A stretch of 64,000 nt of DNA, taken from Macrolepiota albuminosa. Its lineage: Eukaryota; Basidiomycota; Agaricomycetes; Agaricales; Agaricaceae. The notes beneath the pieces were generated by a model. That model made no database searches. It was given only the letters and a program-made list of their open reading frames with translations, and was not told the DNA's origin. Position 1 is the stretch's first letter. Each line of letters opens with the position of its first letter. Positions 52,963 to 63,916 of the stretch are shown here, in pieces. The position numbers were made by a program, and so were the translations under genes. The stretch is taken from contig JAMWFC010000044.1 of NCBI GenBank assembly GCA_027475525.1, positions 559,340 to 623,339 on the forward strand. Direction: 5' to 3'.

Positions 52963-55730
52963 ATGTACATGGTAAGATTTGATTTGAGATTTTTAACTAT
53001 GGATATTTTACTTCTGGAACAATATATCCTCAGCAAAGTTTGTCATGTTGAAAAAGTCCTAGCCATACCTATAGATGAGCCCCTGAATTTGCTTTCTTTA
53101 CTATTCTACCACTTCTATACTTGCAGAAACCAGCTTTGCTATGCTGCCAGAATTGTTTCAAATGGGTACATTCTTTTGAAACATGTCAACCAACTCTTGC
53201 TCAAATTCAGGCACTTAGCATCTGATATACTAACTAGATCTGCAAACTTCCACTTTGCTCATAGAACATCACCAGTAAAGAAAATATCTTCCAATATTGC
53301 CTTTGATACCCAGAGGTCTACCATTTCTATCACTTCTGGATATTGTATTTGGTAGCAGTATGGTCTGCATTGCCATTTGTTTCTATCTAGCATTCTTGCT
53401 ACTTTACTTCTTTTTTAATTTATGCAGATATTAGAAGCTGTTTAAAGACAAGATTGGAATAAATTGGTTATACCTGGTATAGATAATAGCACATGCCTTT
53501 GCACATGGATTCTAATACTATGCATGATAGTAGGCATCTTGCCTTACAGATCATGCTACTGATTGATAAAATAATAGAAAATAGATGATATTGACTTATT
53601 ACTTTTAAGTAGCTGATGCACTTAGCACTCCAGAAATGATAGAGTTTCTCCAAGATAAACAGTCTGACATATCATCTTAGTGCTTAACATTACTCTCAAA
53701 ATTTGGTCATTTTGTAAGCTTATATAATGATTTCTACTAGATAGTGAAATCTCAAAGTAATATATGCAACACTCCTACATATCAGCTAAATGACCTAGAT
53801 TATAATTCCAATTAAAATTGATTGTATAATAAATTAAAGACAATTTTCTAATTATTGAGACAGTTTTTTGATTTTCTATTATTCTAGCAAAAAGCTATAT
53901 ATCATCAGCCTCTGCAACTTATTACTCCTCAAGATAGCCATAAATTAATGACCACAGTAACTTCCTAGACTACAAGAGTACTCTAAAAGACTATTACAAC
54001 AACTTGATGGAGCACCAAAAGTGCTGAACAGCTAACTGTATACTACTTGAGCTATTGTAAAGAAATCAATCTTATTTAATATAATAAAACTATATAATAG
54101 TACAATCAAAAATCATGAAGAGGTGGGAGGGTGTTTAAAAAAATATAAACAAAGAAAAGAATAAACACTTGAGGATAATCAAGCCAAAATCATGAAGAGG
54201 TGGGAGGGTGTTTAAAAAAATATAAACAAAGAAAAGAATAAACACTTGAGGATAATCAAGCCAGTAGAACATGTAATATGCTACCAGCTTACAGTGATGA
54301 TGAACTTGCTTGAATAACAAATCTTTTTATGCAAGATCAATGATATCTGTAGCTATAGTGAGCAATGAGTAACTATGCTCATTAAATACTAAAATGTAAG
54401 AGGTCTTACTTTTGAAGAGTGGTAAATAACAATGAAATTGAGTGAAATATGCAAGATGAAATGCAGCACTACCCTTCAAAAGACTAATCAATATTTGTCA
54501 AATGAGTGAAAAAATACTCATCACTATGTTGGACATTAGTAATAACAGTGCAAGATATGTATGCATGGAATTTTTTTTTGATAGATGTCAGCCATATTAT
54601 TGTCAGCTCAGCATTTACCATATCACTGACACTGAGCCAAAAATGGCTTTGAGTTCTGTAAAAAATGACTAAATTGATTATTGGAATACTGTAACATGAA
54701 ATAAAGTCATGTGACATTGTTTACATCTTTAAATCAAGTTCAACCATCTTACATTCCACTACCACATGAAGCTGACATCTTCTGCTTAGTGCTCTACAGT
54801 CATTTTTCTTTTTTTCAAGTAAGGATGCAGCCTTTATCAAATACACTTTACAACTGATCTGGAAAAGTCTACTGTTGGGAAAATTAAAAAAGAAAGCAGA
54901 TTTGGACCAGGAAAACAGCAAGGATTATGATTCCTCTCAGCTCTCATAATACACAGTCAATCATTGGACAAATTTTGTTTTTCTTGAAATTCATCTCTTT
55001 TGATGATCTTCTTCTTTGACTATTTCAAGACATCACCAACAAGACAGCTGCTTATGTTGCCACACTGATCTGCCTTCACTACTGGTGCCATAACCTTTTT
55101 CTGCAAGAAAAGTGACAAAGAAAGGGAAAAGGCATTGTACTAAAACTTTTTTTTGGCATAAAAAGGTTCTGGTGACAGTAGTACCTAGAACGTGAGGTTA
55201 GTTCCCCTGCGTGGGACCTTGACTAGCTACAACTTCTCACCATGATGCTCCTGCCAACTATAACACTGAGTTCTTGAGTGTGATCAATCTGAGTACCCAT
55301 AACAGCAAGATAAATTGTTTGACACCTGCTTTGAAGGTTTTAAAGTAAATTGAGTGATTGTAGAAGCCTCTAAAATTGTAGTTGTGTTAGATTGTCTACA
55401 ACTGTAGTAGTAAAGGGCACAAACAACTTACTATACCACTACAGCCAGTCAGCCCCTTTTGATACACACACAACAAATGCCACCTCACTCAAAATCTCCA
55501 TTCTGTCTCATGTTCCTTCCCCAATAGACCAACCATCTCTGTGTACAGAGATCACTGACTGATCAAAGTCGGGTATAAAGAGAAAGATGTAAGGGTGATT
55601 TACACCTACCGAAGGTTGATGTATTATTACTCACTGTACGTCATCCAGCCCTGAACGACATTTCGAAGGACAACATAATTGAACTTTCAGTAGAAAGTGT
55701 GACCTATTACAGATCCCTGAATCATGCTGT
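52963..55730. other. AT-rich decayed region, no gene
   Basis: Short broken frames only. 53037-53345 reads on the minus strand as peptide-like sequence (FEQELVDMFQKNVPIWNN) that could be an old retroelement but is not identifiable. It contains the 77-bp duplication at 54109. 55135-55630 is non-coding as far as I can see. Confidence 0.4.
54109..54263 (+). repeat. Perfect 77-bp tandem duplication in AT-rich sequence
   Basis: 54111-54187 and the following copy are identical (aatcatgaagaggtgggagg...cttgaggataatcaagcca), period exactly 77 with one chance extra matching base. It has no sequence relation to the duplications at 33399 and 61826. Confidence 0.95.
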
Positions 55731-57010
55731 TCATGCCAACTCCGAGGACCTCTGATAAGCGATAGTTTCTGCATCAGCCATCTCAATGACAACACTCCAA
55801 AATACCGGCCCCCATGGCAACGAGTCCTGACCACCCTGGTGTGGCTTCCGCTGACAACAAACAAAGCGAACTGGTTGACCGTCCCAATATCGCATGAGAT
55901 CAAACGATATTCCACCTGGAAGGCGTAGCGCAAGCGAGGGATTAAACTCGAGGAATCCGTAGCAAAAGTCCGTCATCAGGATGTCCTGTATTTTTTATAT
56001 TAAGAGTCAGGACTGAAGGGAAGGGCATAAAAACGGACCCTCGGGCCGAACGTAATATCTTGACGATGCGCAGCACTAGCAAAATACGCGCGACGCTGTG
56101 ACGCGCCTGCGAGCCCTAAACCTTTTCTGTCTCCTTTTTGCTTACCCATCCCTATACATTTAATTTGTCGTTTTATGGTACTTGATGCATTACTTGATCC
56201 TTGAGGGCAACCACCAAGCATCGCGAAGTACGGAAACGATGGAGATGTTGGTACTGGGGATGAAATAGACGATACAGAACTGGATGATGAGCTTCCGCTA
56301 CTGCTAGATGACGATGCATCTCTGCGCGCAAGGTGGAGCTGTGAAGTGTCATCAACAATGGGAATCTTGGGTGGAAAGGATGAAAATGAGGGCTCTGCGG
56401 CTGCTAGGGTTGTGTCGTGCACCTGCGCCGAAGTTGCGGGAGAAAAAGCGAGGTAACCGTTGGCGTCACGATCGTCAGCGATACGTGTGTGAGCAAAGTA
56501 TGGCATGGTGGTTATAAGCGGCGACAATGCCCACGGGCGTGTCCGCGATGTGAGGTCATGTTCTAATGTTGGATCTACACAACTTCAGAAGTGTGAGAGT
56601 TTATAGCATGTTGAACGATTCTTGGACATTCACCTCATGAACTTCAGTGCTGCTCCACTCCCCCATGGAAGTCCTAATGGTCTATCAAAAGTATTTCCAA
56701 AAAGCACATCGTCCGCCAGAATGTGTTCAAGGAACCTGCCTAGTGACTGAGGTTTGTTATGATCCCAAATGGTCGCAAAATAGGGGGATTTACCTCGCAC
56801 CTGGATGCTCCAGGTTATTCCCTGACGCTCCGGACGTTCGAAATAATCATATGCATCCTTCTCTGGGTGGTTGAGGCCTTTAATGCACACAACGAGCTCG
56901 CCCTCGAACCGATCAGAAACAAGCGAAAAAACATTCGTGGTATTGACCAAATGGGTGATGGATGTAAGTGTCGTACCAGTGCCCGCACGAACACGAAGAC
57001 GAGGAGACAT
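55731..57010 (-). CDS. DUF1769-type (UPF0590-like) fungal protein, four exons
   Basis: Function unknown; the family is widespread in fungi. Exons (minus): 57010-56794, 56739-56634, 56582-56039, 55985-55731; 1122 nt, 373 residues; GT-AG introns of 54, 51 and 53 bp. Recognised features: start MSPRLRVRAGTG; FEGELVVCIKGLN and YFERPERQGITWSIQVRGRF; LADDVLFGNTFDRPLGLPWG; VDPTLEHDLTSRTRPWALSP then MPYFAHTR; a Ser-rich insert (DASSSSSSGSSSSSSVSS); and the C-terminal core MTDFCYGFLEFNPSLALRLP, GGISFDLMRYWDGQPVRFVC ending IAYQRSSELA. MKLKN 15 codons upstream is in frame, but MSPRLRV matches the usual family start. Intron 1 is 54 nt without stops, so retention would stay in frame. Family identification is from memory. 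Confidence 0.82.
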
Positions 57011-57334
57011 TCGAATGAAGGGATTGAAGTAAGAGCAGAAGTTCTTAAGCTTCAAGTTGAAGATAGGCTATAGGCCAGAGAAAAGAACCTCGAAAGCGAT
57101 ATGACGATAAAGGTTGAGAGCTGATGGTGACTTTGGATGCGCAGTTGGGTTATAAAAAGGACTGGATGGGTCTGAGCATTTTTGGATCACGCGTTGTCGA
57201 TGCGTGGAAGAGATCTTGATCGTGACGTCGCTCGAGAAAGTGAAGCCAAATTGAGTATTTCTCAGGTTATTCTATGTTATGTAATCTTATGTAACGGAAG
57301 TCTACCCAAAAGAGTAGTGTTTCGTCCCACACTG
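57011..57334. other. Upstream region of the DUF1769-type gene
   Basis: Presumed promoter of the minus-strand gene. On that strand TATAAC occurs near 57152. A short inverted repeat AGTGT...ACACT (57316-57333) lies next to the MITE end. No gene. Confidence 0.4.
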
Positions 57335-58032
57335 GGTGCAGGGAATGATATTCTTTTGAAAAACAATGTCCAATGAGCTGCTTTTCTCGCTTGTCAGTCG
57401 AGTTACAAAGGGTACCGGGTCTCCGAGAGGGCTCATTGAGCCGGTCTCGGTAAAATAATCTAGGTTTGTGCCTGCTACTTTGTGACGGCTAAGGAATAAA
57501 TAAGGGTAGTGGTGGGTGGGTAGCTCGAAAAGTAATCAAGTCAATACTGTCTAGAGACCAATCTATGAGATAGTTTTCCATTCCGTTAGTCAGGCAGCGC
57601 ACCTAGGGAGCAATCATCGAGATAGTTTGTCCCTACCGGGCTTAGGTCTCGGATTGCTCTCTAGATGCCCTCACATTAGTCTTGTGAAATGGATTTAACC
57701 CAAAAAACACAGTAAAAATAATTCAATTAATTTCAGAATTTTATTTGAATATTTCTGTCAAAACTATAGAAAAAATATTTTAACTGAACTTAAAAGAATA
57801 AGAGAAAAAATTGCCACAGGAAGCTTGTTCTGGTTCTTAGGCTCAATAATGACCAATACAGTCCTCTCCAATATATATTCGAGAGCATCAGACCAAGTGC
57901 TACAAAAAATTTGGTTACAATATTTTTTTTCTATAGTTTTGACAAAAATATTCAAATAAAATCCTGAAATTAATTGGATTATTTTTACTGTGTTTTTACA
58001 TTGTTTTGCAAAAAAATATCATTCCCTGCACC
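57335..58032. mobile_element. Foldback MITE interrupted inside its left arm
   Basis: The right arm (57914-58032) reads inward from its end as ggtgcagggaatgatatttt...caaaacaatgt, then aaaaacacagtaaaaataat through aaaactatagaaaaa to gttac. The left arm is the same sequence in two pieces: 57335-57369 (ggtgcagggaatgatattct...aacaatgt) and 57703-57783 (aaaaacacagtaaaaataat... to aac). About 330 bp of unrelated, more GC-rich DNA (57370-57702) separates them. The arms are ~120 bp, near-identical and inverted around a ~130-bp centre with no coding capacity, so this is a non-autonomous foldback element. Confidence 0.75.
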
Positions 58033-58649
58033 TAGTAACACTAGATCAGAGCCTCACTATAAAATTGGTTTGAGTCCTAATCTTGTGAAAGCTACTCAAC
58101 AGACTATAGAATACAACTATTTATACTGAGGGCAACTATAGAACATTGAGTAATTATACTAGGGAGAAATTAGTAATAAATGGACCTTCAGTGAAGTAAC
58201 TGTGACTAGCTGGGGCATTGGTGTAGTGTAAAGGTAATAATTAGACTACAGGTATTAGTAAGTATTGGCTATGAAAATAGTAGCAAGACATTGGCTCACC
58301 TTCAGAGGCTTTACATGATGAGTAAAGTCAGCTGAGGGTGTTCAGCCAATGGCTGTAAATTTTATATCAATAAAGTTTACCTAAGTGCAAATAAAATACC
58401 ACAAGTGTGGCGGCATCAATGCTAAGGTATTTTGTGAGATAAAGCAGAGAAAAATAAAGGGAAAAATATATCAATCACTCTTACAGGCTGTACATCTCTT
58501 TTAACAATTGGTCATGGCACTGCTACATACACCTTCCAAATGAACCACAAAAATAGAGTGTCTCACAGTGAATAGCTTCAAAACATTGAAATAGAATAAA
58601 AAAATGTGATACAAAATAGTGGACTGATTATGGGATTAAGAACCACTAA
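58033..58649. other. AT-rich spacer, no gene
   Basis: No coding frame, repeat or motif that I can support. Confidence 0.4.
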
Positions 58650-61325
58650 ATTATAGATCAATTATTCAACCTCCCCTTCAGTGTCCTTGTCAGCCAACTT
58701 TTCTTGATTAGAATTGGCAGCAGAAGCCTCTTTTTCATCTACATAGTCAGTGAGCTCAGCTTGAGCCAGCTTGGGGTCTATCTTGGTTCTGTCCTCCATA
58801 ATCACATCAGTGATTTTAGAATTAGTAGGCCTAGAGAGGCAAGCAGATACAGGGCTCAATTGAGCTTTCTGAGAAGTCAAGGCTCAAAGTTTGGTAGTAG
58901 GTGCTTTGGAGAGCTTCTTCAGCTAGTCTATATGAGCATTAACATTGTTGCAATTATAAGGCAGGATGTGACTATGAATGATATAATCACAGCTTTTCTA
59001 GTAATGGGGCTTCTTGTGATGCATAACTGGTGAAGCAGAGCAGCAATCAGAGTAGTCGGTAGAGTAGTGATAAGTATTACTTCAATCCAAATAATGGCTA
59101 CTATGGCCTTGATGAGATAATGCTCCTGGCAGCTGAATTACCTTCTTAACTGCTTGTTGAGCATAGTAATGTTTTCAAGTCTTATACTGGGACACTTGGG
59201 TGAATTCACAAAGTGGTCTCACATCCTGCAGCTGAAGCAATGCTGGACCTCAGGCAATCTCACCTTGCCAGCAGCCCTAAGCCCTGCTCTCTGACCTCCA
59301 CCCTTGTGTTTACATGGCTGGGCCAGAGGCCTTCCTTCTTAGTCCAGTCCTCCTGTAGCCTCTCCTTCCCAACTCTCTGGTTAGTGGTACAAATCCTCTT
59401 TTTATTGTCATGGATCACTATCCATGGGGCACTTTCTAACACTAGGTCAGCACACTGCATCACAAATGTGCTAATCTTATTGGCAATCTTCCATAGCACC
59501 TGCCACCTCATTGTTTGCTGCTCATAGTGCATCACTGTTTTTAGTAACTGCTCATATTGGATGGCATATGCCAAGAACTCATTCACAGTATTGATTTTGA
59601 GAGACAGATTATCATCATAAATTAGCAACCTCCTCATCTCCAACAGCAGTCCATCTAAGAACACCTCACATATGGTATACTCATCTGAGTAGACAGCCAT
59701 ATTCTGTGCATGCTCCTACAGCACATCATAGAATTTTTGTACACTTGTCTTCTCATTATACTGTGCCTTCTAGAAGGCTTCACATGCATTCTGCATAGTT
59801 GACAGACTCACAAATCAATTGTACAGTCCAATCAGGATGTCTTTGAATGTTCACTCCTGAACTGCTCAATTGATCTGCAGAACATGGTGGCAATATCATG
59901 CCTTGGCCTCTGTATCCAAGAACTCCTGTAGAACAAACACTTGCTCTTAATCCACATCATCTTCTTCATAATAGCAGGCAGCTAAGTGGTAACACATATC
60001 AATGGCCCAGTCTTTGAGCTGCAAGAACCAGTAGCCTTTCATATAGAACCAGATGGTCTTCACCTCAGCCTTGCAGGGCCTACACCCTCAGGAAAGTCAA
60101 AGTGTGCTCTCAGTGCATCATTCACCAAATAAATTAGCCTATTGTGCATAGTCTCCCTATGCACTCTGGCTGCCTTGTTCATGCCAGGCATGTTATTCCA
60201 GGCCTTGGAAGCAGCTAATTGTGCCAGATTGTGTACCTGGTGCTGCTTAGCAGCTAGCTGCTAACACATCAATTCACAACTTTCACCTCTCAGCAAGGAA
60301 GATTACCATGCATGCTGCTCCCTCTTCTTAGGCCACCCACCAGCCCTCCACACTCATTTCAACTCCTGTTACTGCTGCCCTCTTGCTCTGAGCCCTCAGG
60401 TTCTTGCCTCTGCATATATCGCTGTTGCATATTCTCAACTGGCATCACTCTATTAACTCCTTTGAACACAATCCCTTGGTTATCAACAAGTGATTCTCCC
60501 TGAACTCTCAGGTCCTGGTTCCTTATTCTCTGAAAATTGACATGGTTGGCTAGTGTCTGCTATAGCCATCTATTGACTCCACCAATGCTCTACTTGCATC
60601 ATAGGCTTTTCTAGGCCATGCTGCTCTGCCTGTACCTGGGGTGATTCTACCTCTTTTCCAATATCTGAGGCTCCTTCATCCTGTCCCACGCAGTGCTCCA
60701 CCCCTATTTCACTTTTTACTTCTCCCACTACATCCTGAGTCAAGATCTTGACTATTGATTCTCCCTATTGTTCACCCCCATTGTATACCTCTGCCTACTG
60801 GCCATGGCATGCCACTGTACAAAGTCCTCTTGAGACTTGTTGGCCCTTTTGGGAGCTTCTAGCAGCTCCATAGCTTCCTCTATTGCTGGGGCACAATTGA
60901 ACCACAAGAAGTCATATTCTACTGAACTTGTTGGTGTAGCAGTAGATGCTATGTTACTCCTCATTCATTTACACTCAAGGTACTGCTGCATCTTGAGCTC
61001 AAATAAACAGCTCAACATATCCTTCTGAATCATCAGGCAGCACTGTCTGCTAACAATGCCTCATTATCTGGATATGCTTTACTACATACAACCAGAGATG
61101 CACTTGCATATTTCTTTTGTGACTTGCAGGTATTTTGCAAGTACAATTTTCAGCTGCACCTTAAGCATAGACAAGACTTTGTCTGACTCCTCCTTATTCA
61201 ATGATGCATTCTCAACATATGCTTGGTGACTCACGCTATCCCAATTCCTGTTCCTCCTTAACTCACAATGTTGCTCTCTTGTCCTCATTTTCAGATTCAT
61301 TTTTGACCACATGGCATACTTCATG
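58650..61325 (-). pseudogene. Ty3/gypsy-type gag remnant
   Basis: Minus-strand reading: an N-terminal coiled, charged region (61082-61324, NKEESDKVLSMLKVQLKIVL; 60752-60964, PAIEEAMELLEAPKRANKSQ), then a retrotransposon-gag-like core running 59900-59260: EFLDTEAKAWY, CEAF, KTSVQKFYDVL, EYTICEVFLDGLLLEMRRLL, NTVNEFLAYAIQYEQLLKTV. The C-terminal tail is acidic (58662-58880, EKEASAANSNQEKLADKDTE). Stops are frequent. The FLDGLP-like and QYE motifs are typical of Ty3 gag; no pol is adjacent. The upstream end is cut by LTR-G at 61471. Confidence 0.55.
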
Positions 61326-61470
61326 ATGTAATGCTGACCTAGCTTGCACTGTAGGTGCCCTATAATATGCTCCCAACCTCATATGTGGAGGTGTTTCTCT
61401 ACTTGCACCCTCCACTCACTCTGGCTTTACCAGTCAAAACAGCAAGCTTTCTGCCATACCAGTGCCCAGT

Positions 61471-61708
61471 TGTAACGAAGTTACGAATTTGAGAGAGCTT
61501 AGTGTGCACACAACACTGAATCAGACCAGACCGGTCTATTGACAATGTAGTTTACAACAAAATAAGCTGCTTTGTAAGCAGCTGGTAAGACTATTTATAT
61601 AATAATGTAAATAATAATATTATATTATAATAAATATAATATAATAGTGACTACTATACAGTAAGTAAAGCTATGTGGCCAACGCCACATAGCAGACTAC
61701 GCTACACA
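61471..61708 (-). repeat. LTR-G, 3' LTR of a minus-strand element
   Basis: Plus-strand ends TGTAACGAAGTTACG and GCTACACA (TG...CA). On the minus strand it is preceded by the purine tract attgggggg (61709-61716). It contains a perfect hairpin GCTATGTGGC-caac-GCCACATAGC (61670-61693). 238 bp, AT-rich centre. Confidence 0.75.
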
Positions 61709-61716
61709 CCCCCCAA

Positions 61717-62457
61717 TCAGACTGAGCTACAGTCTTGAGATAATACGACGGTCAGGCCGTCAGTAAGTCAGGGACGGGGGCAATGGGAGAGTCCCCAGGC
61801 TCCCAGAATGGATCGGCAGTCGCGTCGTCCATGTCGTAGTCGAGGAGTTCATCCTCAGGTGTGGGCGCATAGGAAGTGCCCAAAGGCCCTGCTACTGGCA
61901 GGCGTCCATGTCGTAGTCGAGGAGTTCATCCTCAGGTGTGGGCGCATAGGAAGTGCCCAAAGGCCCTGCTACTGGCAGGAGTCGTCATAGTCCCGGAGGG
62001 GGGACAGTGTGAGATTGGAGTCAACGATCGACCCCGGGATAGGTGGTTGAGGATCAGGAAGATCCCCAGTGTCAGATGGGTACTGGCACGTCCAGATTTT
62101 GCGGGCATGAATGTCTTGCCCGATGAGGAGGTACATCCCCTTGGTGAGCGCGTCGTTGTAAGCACGACGACTGTCCTGCTGCTGGAGCATCAGGTGTTGT
62201 CGATCGCCAATGGTGGCCTCACGCCACCCATCCCACTGAGTGATGGACTGGGGTGTACCGTAATGGTCAAGGCGTTGCAGCCTCTCGTCGTCAATAGCGG
62301 CTGCCTCGTTGTAGAGCTGGCTGTTGCTGAAGAATAGGTAGGCCAAGTAGGTGACCCCATAAGTATATGCGTGGTCAGCCCAGCTGACCGGAATTTGATT
62401 GTGAAGAAGGACGCGTAACACGTCCAAAGTGGTGAACACGGAAGCTGATGCTTCCGG
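61717..62457 (-). pseudogene. C-terminal coding part of the LTR-G element, truncated by LTR-B
   Basis: Minus-strand open frame from the LTR-B edge (62457) to a TAG at ~61969: TTLDVLRVLLHNQIPVSWAD, QSITQWDGWREATIGDRQHL, MLQQQDSRRAYNDALTKGMY. In another frame the reading continues PVAGPLGTSYAPTPEDELLD and DATADPFWEPGDSPIAPVPD, ending LLTA and a stop near 61763 when only one copy of the 77-bp duplication is read. I do not recognise the domain. Being directly before the purine tract and 3' LTR, it is the last coding part of that element. The rest was displaced when LTR-B inserted at 62458. Confidence 0.5.
61826..61979 (+). repeat. Perfect 77-bp tandem duplication in the LTR-G element
   Basis: 61826-61902 and 61903-61979 are identical (cgtccatgtcgtagtcgagg...ctgctactggcagg) and the identity ends exactly at 77 on both sides. 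Confidence 0.95.
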
Positions 62458-63528
62458 TGATAGGCTTCTACTCGGACTGAGCGCATCAAGGGACATTATA
62501 GGCCAACCGACACTTGACGTATTCAGGACTCTAGTGATCAGTTGGGAACATAGAGCAGCTCTAGCTCTGGCAAATTACTACAGGATGTGGAAATTTATCC
62601 TAACCCCTAGCTACCAGGCCTTCAGCGCACTCCTTTCACCTAGCCCAAGGATGAAGAAGGCTCATAACGTATAACGCTAGCACGACGGCGGGAGAGGACT
62701 CTAACTAAACCCCGATCACTTCCAGAAGGAGCCAGCAGCAGGCGCTGCCATTTGACGAGGAACTTCAATCAGAAGTCTAAAAGGATCAATGACGGCGGCA
62801 CTGGATATACTTAAATCTGACATCTGGACCTGCCAGGAACTAATACAATGAGTAGCGCTGACATTAGCGCTCACGGCGTCTGTCGAGGATTTTCCGACCA
62901 TACCCCGGAACAGCCTGGCCAATCGGAGATATAGTAAAAGTGAGCAGACTCGTACAATTCTAAGTCAATATAGAGTCGCCGCTGGTCGCCGTGAGTCATA
63001 ACGCCGTTGGTCGCCGTCAGCCATGTGCAAAAGGTCGCCATTGACAGGTCGCCGTTAGAGGAAACCATGAGGAGAGGCGCTAGGAGGTAGCGCCGCAGAT
63101 GGGCTCGTATCTTGGCAAACACGGTAGCGCATAGTATATAAAATAGCTACTTTACATGTATATACCAACGAATCGTAACCCCTGGAACACACAGTTACAC
63201 TTAGCGTTCAACTCGCGCTAGCTTCCTTCGACTTCGTCACTAAGTCGGGCGCTAGCTTCGTCTATCTCGTCTTCATCGTTTACGGTGCCACCTACGGGCA
63301 CAATACGCTGCGCTACTCGTCTTTTCTCCAATATCTTTGCCTAAACTACGACGCTTACCGTCTGCCAGGTAGCCCCCGAAGCGCTATAATCTAGCGCATC
63401 GTTTTACTACCTCCACTCGAGCATACCGGGACCCTGTCAGGACTCCTCACAACTACGTACGTCAAGCGCTGGAGACGGCGTTGTACTGCGTATACGTCCA
63501 GCGCACCCAACCACAGTTGGCGTCATCA
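62458..63528 (+). repeat. 5' LTR of family B (fresh copy) of an element leaving the window
   Basis: 1,071 bp, TGATAGGCTTCTACTC to GGCGTCATCA. It is CpG-rich where the copies at 277 and 4520 have TpG/CpA. TATA-like tagtatataaaa lies near 63132. It is followed by a primer-binding site and a gag start, hence a 5' LTR. It interrupts the minus-strand frame of the LTR-G element. Confidence 0.85.
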
Positions 63529-63531
63529 TTT

Positions 63532-63548
63532 TGGAGCCCACCGCGAGG
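63532..63548 (+). promoter_or_regulatory. Family-B tRNA primer-binding site
   Basis: TGGAGCCCACCGCGAGG, the same 17-mer as after the Gypsy-A 5' LTR (25563-25579), 3 bp after the LTR end. Both families therefore use the same tRNA primer. Confidence 0.75.
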
Positions 63549-63916
63549 AGTTCTTTTGAGACAGAATTCCGCCGGAAACTCGAGCCCAGCGACAGCGCCG
63601 CCTCCTGTTGGAGAGTGTGCTTGAACCAAGTACCACCGACTCACCACACTTACCAGGCGCGCTACCAAGACAGACTTTGGATCAGGAACTTGAGGCCGCT
63701 CCAGACAGCTTAGCCGAAAGCTTTTTCCCTTTTTCCCGACCATTTGAGTACTTAGCAGGCAAAAACCATACGCCGCTTACGCCTTTAGAAGAGTTATCTA
63801 GGCTATTATTGCCAGAACCTAGCGACTCGGAGCTAACTGAGCCGGTACCTACGACATCGACGCTAAGCAACACGAGCACCACCACCCTTCCTACCTCGAC
63901 AAACACACCTATCGGT

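Noticed and set aside
49836..57010. A host gene cluster for one pathway
   Set aside because: The two host genes are unrelated in function as far as known and are separated by decayed transposon DNA. No operon-like or cluster logic is visible.
61969..62496. Start of the minus-strand frame at 62496
   Set aside because: The first 13 codons lie in LTR-B. The true gene was cut at 62457, so this start is an accident of the insertion.
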